Shown here in pieces: positions 13,423 to 16,257 of a stretch of 16,257 nucleotides of DNA (positions are counted from its first letter, which is position 1; each line of letters opens with the position of its first letter). Position numbers and translations under genes: made by a program. The notes under the pieces are model-generated. The model made no database searches. It was not told where the DNA came from and was given only the letters and a program-made list of their open reading frames with translations. The stretch lies in NCBI GenBank assembly GCA_946480525.1, contig CAMLLA010000040.1, positions 1 through 16,257 of the forward strand, read 5' to 3'. Source of the stretch: an uncultured Asticcacaulis sp. (GTDB taxonomy: Bacteria; Pseudomonadota; Alphaproteobacteria; Caulobacterales; Caulobacteraceae).

Positions 13423-14337
13423 TCAGTTGCGCCGATTGAGTACGAAGTCAACACTCTCGCGCAAGTATCGCGCCTTTCCGCCGAAAATATCAAGTCTGGA
13501 TTTGGCCTGCTCGCTGAGCATTTTGACGCGGGCCTTGGCCTCATTCAGCCCAAGCAGGGTCACAAAATTGGTCTTGCCCCTTTCGGCGTCCTTGCCCCCG
13601 GATGCCTTACCCATTTCTTCCGGATCGCCTTCGACATCGAGCACATCGTCGGCAATCTGATAGGCCAGGCCCAGATCCTGGGCGAAGTGCATCAGGGCCA
13701 TTCCGTCTTTTTCGGGCGCATCGGCGATAATCAGTGGGATTTCAAAGGCATAAACGATCAGGGCGCCCGTCTTGAGACGCTGCATCCGCGCCACGCCGCC
13801 CAGGTCGTCGTGGACGCCGATCAGGTCGATCATCTGGCCGCCGGCCATGCCCAGGGCGCCCGAGGCCTGGGCCAGCAGGCGCACCAGTTCGCAGCGCACC
13901 GCGGGATCTTCGTGGGTATCTTCGCTGGCAAGGATCTCGAAGGCGACACTTTGCAGCGCGTCGCCAGCCAGAACGGCGGTCGCTTCGTCATAGGCGCGGT
14001 GGACGGTCAGTTGCCCCCTGCGGATATCGTCGTCATCCATGCACGGCAGGTCGTCGTGGACAAGGCTATAGGCGTGGATGCATTCAAGCGCACAGGCGGC
14101 GCGCAGCACGGAATTCTCATCGGCGTCGAATAGGCGCGCCGCCTCCAGTGCGAAGAACGGGCGGATGCGCTTGCCGGGACCTAATGCGGCGTAGCGCATG
14201 GCTTCGGTCAGGCGGCTCTCCGCTCCCTCACCGCGCGGCAGAAGCTGGTCGAGCGCCAGAGTCACCAGGTCGGCCGTCTCGGCCAGCCGTTGCTGTAAAG
14301 GTGGCATGTCGGAATTGGCCGCGACCGGTGTGAGCAT
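13423..14337 (-). CDS. ispA: Farnesyl diphosphate synthase (short-chain polyprenyl synthase)
   Basis: Cytosolic prenyltransferase that adds isopentenyl diphosphate to dimethylallyl and geranyl diphosphate, giving the C15 precursor of ubiquinone side chains and undecaprenol. The 304 residues contain the first Asp-rich motif in the bacterial type II form DDxxxxD (Asp95, Asp96, Asp101; [15 protein letters not shown]) and the second motif DDVLD (230-234). GPGKRIRP (53-60) supplies the substrate-binding lysine and arginines. Tyr90, five residues before the first motif, is consistent with chain-length limitation near C15. Product length is inferred. The start ATG overlaps the xseB stop by one base (TAATG), so translation is coupled; Met11 is an alternative start. 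Confidence 0.94.
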   Translation of the reverse strand: MLTPVAANSDMPPLQQRLAETADLVTLALDQLLPRGEGAESRLTEAMRYAALGPGKRIRPFFALEAARLFDADENSVLRAACALECIHAYSLVHDDLPCMDDDDIRRGQLTVHRAYDEATAVLAGDALQSVAFEILASEDTHEDPAVRCELVRLLAQASGALGMAGGQMIDLIGVHDDLGGVARMQRLKTGALIVYAFEIPLIIADAPEKDGMALMHFAQDLGLAYQIADDVLDVEGDPEEMGKASGGKDAERGKTNFVTLLGLNEAKARVKMLSEQAKSRLDIFGGKARYLRESVDFVLNRRN

Positions 14338-14573
14338 TATTCAAAGCTCGCCGGAGCCGTGCCTTCGACGGCGCCGGTCTTCGAGAGCGAAATCTTTTCA
14401 ACCTGCAGGCGCGCCGCTTCCAGACGCATCTCGCACAGGGCCTTCAGTTCGGCGCCGCGCTTATACAGGTCCAGCGACTTTTCCAGCGGCGCCTGGCCCG
14501 ATTCGAGTTCGGACACGATCTTCTCGAGTTCCTTCAGCGCCTCTTCGAAGGACAGGCCATTCACTTCGCTCAT
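14337..14573 (-). CDS. xseB: Exodeoxyribonuclease VII small subunit
   Basis: A 78-residue XseB, the small helical subunit that binds XseA to form exonuclease VII, which degrades single-stranded DNA to oligonucleotides. The family signature [36 protein letters not shown] is spread over residues 8-43 and is nearly canonical. The rest is a helix and a short disordered tail. AAGGAG lies 6 nt before the ATG, inside the last codons of the preceding histidine phosphatase gene, whose TAG directly abuts this ATG. It overlaps ispA by one base. The xseB-ispA-dxs order is common in proteobacteria and reflects genomic habit rather than a shared pathway. xseA is not in the window. Confidence 0.95.
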   Translation of the reverse strand: MSEVNGLSFEEALKELEKIVSELESGQAPLEKSLDLYKRGAELKALCEMRLEAARLQVEKISLSKTGAVEGTAPASFE

Positions 14574-15227
14574 CTATCGCTCCTTCAACTCGTAGCGGCG
14601 GCACCCCCAGTACTGAAACCCCTGCTCGACCGTCTTTATATAACCCATTTTCTTCAGTTCAAGGCTGATCATCAGGTTGAAATAGCCATGCGCCAGAACG
14701 AGGACATCGCCGCCTTCACGCGCCTTTTCGGCCAGGAAATCCGCGGCCTTTTTCGCGCGTTCCACCGCCTGACGGCGCGTTTCCGGCGCATTGTGATTGT
14801 CGGTGTACCACCACCACAGCCGCGACACCGTTCCCCAGCCCCAGGATTTCGGCGACAGCTTGATCCAGGTCGGCAGATGCGGCGGCGGCAGGGGCGCTTC
14901 TACCAGCATTTCAAGCTGTTCAAACGGCCGTTTGCCGCATATCGCCTGGGCGGTTTCAATCGAACGGCGGATTGTCGATGAATAGATATAACGTGCGTCT
15001 CGGGCGTATTTGTCCAGGCAGTGCGGGGGCGTCTGTCCAGCCAAGAGCCCGGCGGCCTCGTACTTGGCCCACCACTCTTCATATCCTCGCCAGTCGAGCA
15101 GCACGCGTCGCGACAGGTCCGGTTCGCCGTGGCGGACAAGAGTGATGGCGCCCGGTGGGGCCGTGACAACTGGCCTCGCATCCCCCGCTGCGCTAGCGTC
15201 CTCATCCACTCGTGTTCTGTCCTGCAC
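14574..15227 (-). CDS. Histidine phosphatase (phosphoglycerate-mutase-like) family protein
   Basis: A 217-residue member of the histidine phosphatase superfamily. The catalytic phospho-histidine motif is VRHGEP (31-36, nucleophile His33). Other expected residues are Arg87/Arg88 in SSTIRRSIETA (83-93), Glu110 as candidate acid (VEAPLP), and the second histidine, His180, in VLAHGYF. The substrate cannot be told from sequence. A Trp-rich insert (about residues 121-141, with SWGWGTVSRLWWWYTD) is unusual and may form a hydrophobic pocket. No signal peptide was seen. The GTG start at 15225-15227 gives a 25-residue disordered leader; a later GTG is possible. The stop abuts the xseB start, so it is the first gene of the xseB-ispA-dxs transcript. 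Placement next to isoprenoid genes is only suggestive. Confidence 0.85.
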   Translation of the reverse strand: MQDRTRVDEDASAAGDARPVVTAPPGAITLVRHGEPDLSRRVLLDWRGYEEWWAKYEAAGLLAGQTPPHCLDKYARDARYIYSSTIRRSIETAQAICGKRPFEQLEMLVEAPLPPPHLPTWIKLSPKSWGWGTVSRLWWWYTDNHNAPETRRQAVERAKKAADFLAEKAREGGDVLVLAHGYFNLMISLELKKMGYIKTVEQGFQYWGCRRYELKER

Positions 15228-15342
15228 CGCGCCCCCAAAACACCGCCCATGGCCTTTGGCCCGGATTCGGCGTTGGTTGTTAAACGAGCGACCGTCGTAA
15301 CGTCAGTGCCCATGCGAGACAAGTGTTTTATGGCGACGTTCG
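15228..15342 (-). promoter_or_regulatory. Gap between CFA-type gene and histidine phosphatase operon
   Basis: This 115-bp gap is likely to hold the promoter of the histidine phosphatase-xseB-ispA-dxs set or a read-through junction from the gene before it. I see no strong terminator hairpin, no clear -35/-10 pair and no convincing small gene. Confidence 0.25.
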
Positions 15343-16257
15343 TTACTCCGACCGCTGCAACTGAAGGTGGACGACATTGGTGCGGGCCGTTCGGAAACCC
15401 GCTTCACAATAGGCCAGGTAGAACAGCCATAGCTTGCGGAACTGGTCATCGAAACCGTTGATCCGGCCCTCGTGCCACGCCTTTTCAAAGCGCTGCGCCC
15501 ATTGTTTCAGGGTTTCCGCGTAGTCCTTGCCGAAGCTGAAATCCGACACCAGCCTGAGGCCGGCGGCCCGTGAATGCTCCGCCAACTTGGCAAGGGACGG
15601 CAACATACCACCCGGGAAGATATACTTCTGGATGAAATCGGCGCGCTGGCGATATTCCTCAAACGTCTCATCGGCAATGGTGATAATTTGCAGGCCGGCC
15701 TTACCGCCCTTTTTCAGGACGTCGTGAACCTTGTCGAAATAAGCGCTCCAATAGCTTTCGCCCACGGCTTCGAACATCTCGATCGACACCACGGCGTCAT
15801 ACTCGCCTTCGATGTCGCGATAATCCATGAGCTTGATTTCGACCTTGTCGCCAAGGCCCAGGCGCTGCATGCGCTCGACCGCGTAATCCATCTGCGCCTG
15901 GCTGATCGTCACGCCGGTCACCCGCGCCCCTATGGTTTCGGCAGCGTACTGCGCAAAACCGCCCCAGCCGCAGCCGATTTCGAGGACGTGCTGGCCGGGC
16001 TTGAGATCGACAAGCTTGGCCAGGCGCGCATATTTGGCGGTCTGCGCCGCCGTCAGATCGTCCTTGGATTTGCCGTCGAACAGGGCCGACGAGTAGGTCA
16101 TGCTCCGGTCGAGCCACTTGTCGTAAAAGCCGTTGCCGAGGTCATAGTGGGCGAAGATGTTCCGCCGCGATCCCGACCTGGTGTTCTTGCGCAAGGCATG
16201 GACGACGCGGTTGATCGTTCGCGTCACAATATTGCCGGTGAACAGTTGGCCCAGCTT
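15343..16257 (-). CDS. Cyclopropane-fatty-acid-synthase-type methyltransferase (partial, N-terminus beyond window)
   Basis: The S-adenosylmethionine-dependent CFA synthase family methylates or cyclopropanates unsaturated acyl chains in membrane phospholipids. The frame is open to the right edge (304 residues seen); roughly the first 100 residues of a typical 400-residue member are missing. Signatures in order are NIFAHYDLGNGFYDKWLD, MTYSSALF, the SAM-binding LEIGCGWGGFAQYAAE, VTGVTISQAQ, DYRDIEGEYDAVVSIEMFEAVGE, LQIITIADETFEEY, DFIQKYIFPGGMLPS and the final FYLAYCEAGFRT. These match the catalytic fold of the family. Whether it makes cyclopropane rings or another methylated lipid cannot be decided. 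A GTG at 16227 is only an internal codon, because in-frame residues KLGQLFTGNI precede it. Confidence 0.92.
   Translation of the reverse strand, partial: KLGQLFTGNIVTRTINRVVHALRKNTRSGSRRNIFAHYDLGNGFYDKWLDRSMTYSSALFDGKSKDDLTAAQTAKYARLAKLVDLKPGQHVLEIGCGWGGFAQYAAETIGARVTGVTISQAQMDYAVERMQRLGLGDKVEIKLMDYRDIEGEYDAVVSIEMFEAVGESYWSAYFDKVHDVLKKGGKAGLQIITIADETFEEYRQRADFIQKYIFPGGMLPSLAKLAEHSRAAGLRLVSDFSFGKDYAETLKQWAQRFEKAWHEGRINGFDDQFRKLWLFYLAYCEAGFRTARTNVVHLQLQRSE

Overview
The window looks like chromosomal DNA from an alphaproteobacterium of the order Caulobacterales, possibly Asticcacaulis or a relative. This rests on the high-GC coding style, the order xseB-ispA-dxs, the alphaproteobacterial HNH and CFA-type proteins, a Caulobacter-style promoter and palindromic intergenic repeats of a kind known from alphaproteobacteria. 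The genus is inference. No rRNA, tRNA, CRISPR array, insertion sequence or prophage gene was seen.

Layout. (1) 1-1490, minus: two adjacent single-pass membrane proteins that look like diverged paralogs; the second runs off the left edge. A Caulobacter-type promoter lies upstream. (2) 1688-4624: a MarR-family regulator (minus) diverges from a tight plus-strand run encoding a YqaA/DedA-type membrane protein, DsbB, Coq7 and a DUF1003 protein. DsbB reduces ubiquinone and Coq7 helps make it, so a quinone/thiol-redox theme is plausible. (3) 4625-5153: an unrecognised 104-residue gene bracketed by two copies of a palindromic element. Each copy directly follows the TAG stop of a neighbouring gene, and the core hairpin shows a compensatory base-pair change. 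(4) 5154-7734, minus: an HNH endonuclease with a perfect DnaA box upstream, and a large M48 membrane metalloprotease. (5) 7818-8884: gluQ converges on a cold-shock protein gene, with a shared hairpin between them. (6) 9235-11397, plus: a hydrolase-fold protein whose catalytic residues are replaced, translationally coupled to a DUF1285 protein, then an RcnB-like secreted Asp/Arg-rich protein with direct repeats in its promoter region and a strong terminator. (7) 11444-16257, minus: CFA-type methyltransferase (partial), histidine phosphatase, xseB, ispA and dxs. The last four are closely packed, and ispA and dxs supply isoprenoid precursors.

The core metabolic genes are conventional. The points that most merit a second look are the covarying palindromic repeat pair, the apparently dead hydrolase coupled to DUF1285, the paralogous membrane-protein pair, and the 11-bp-period repeats before the RcnB-like gene. 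I found no convincing new multi-gene defence or mobile system.
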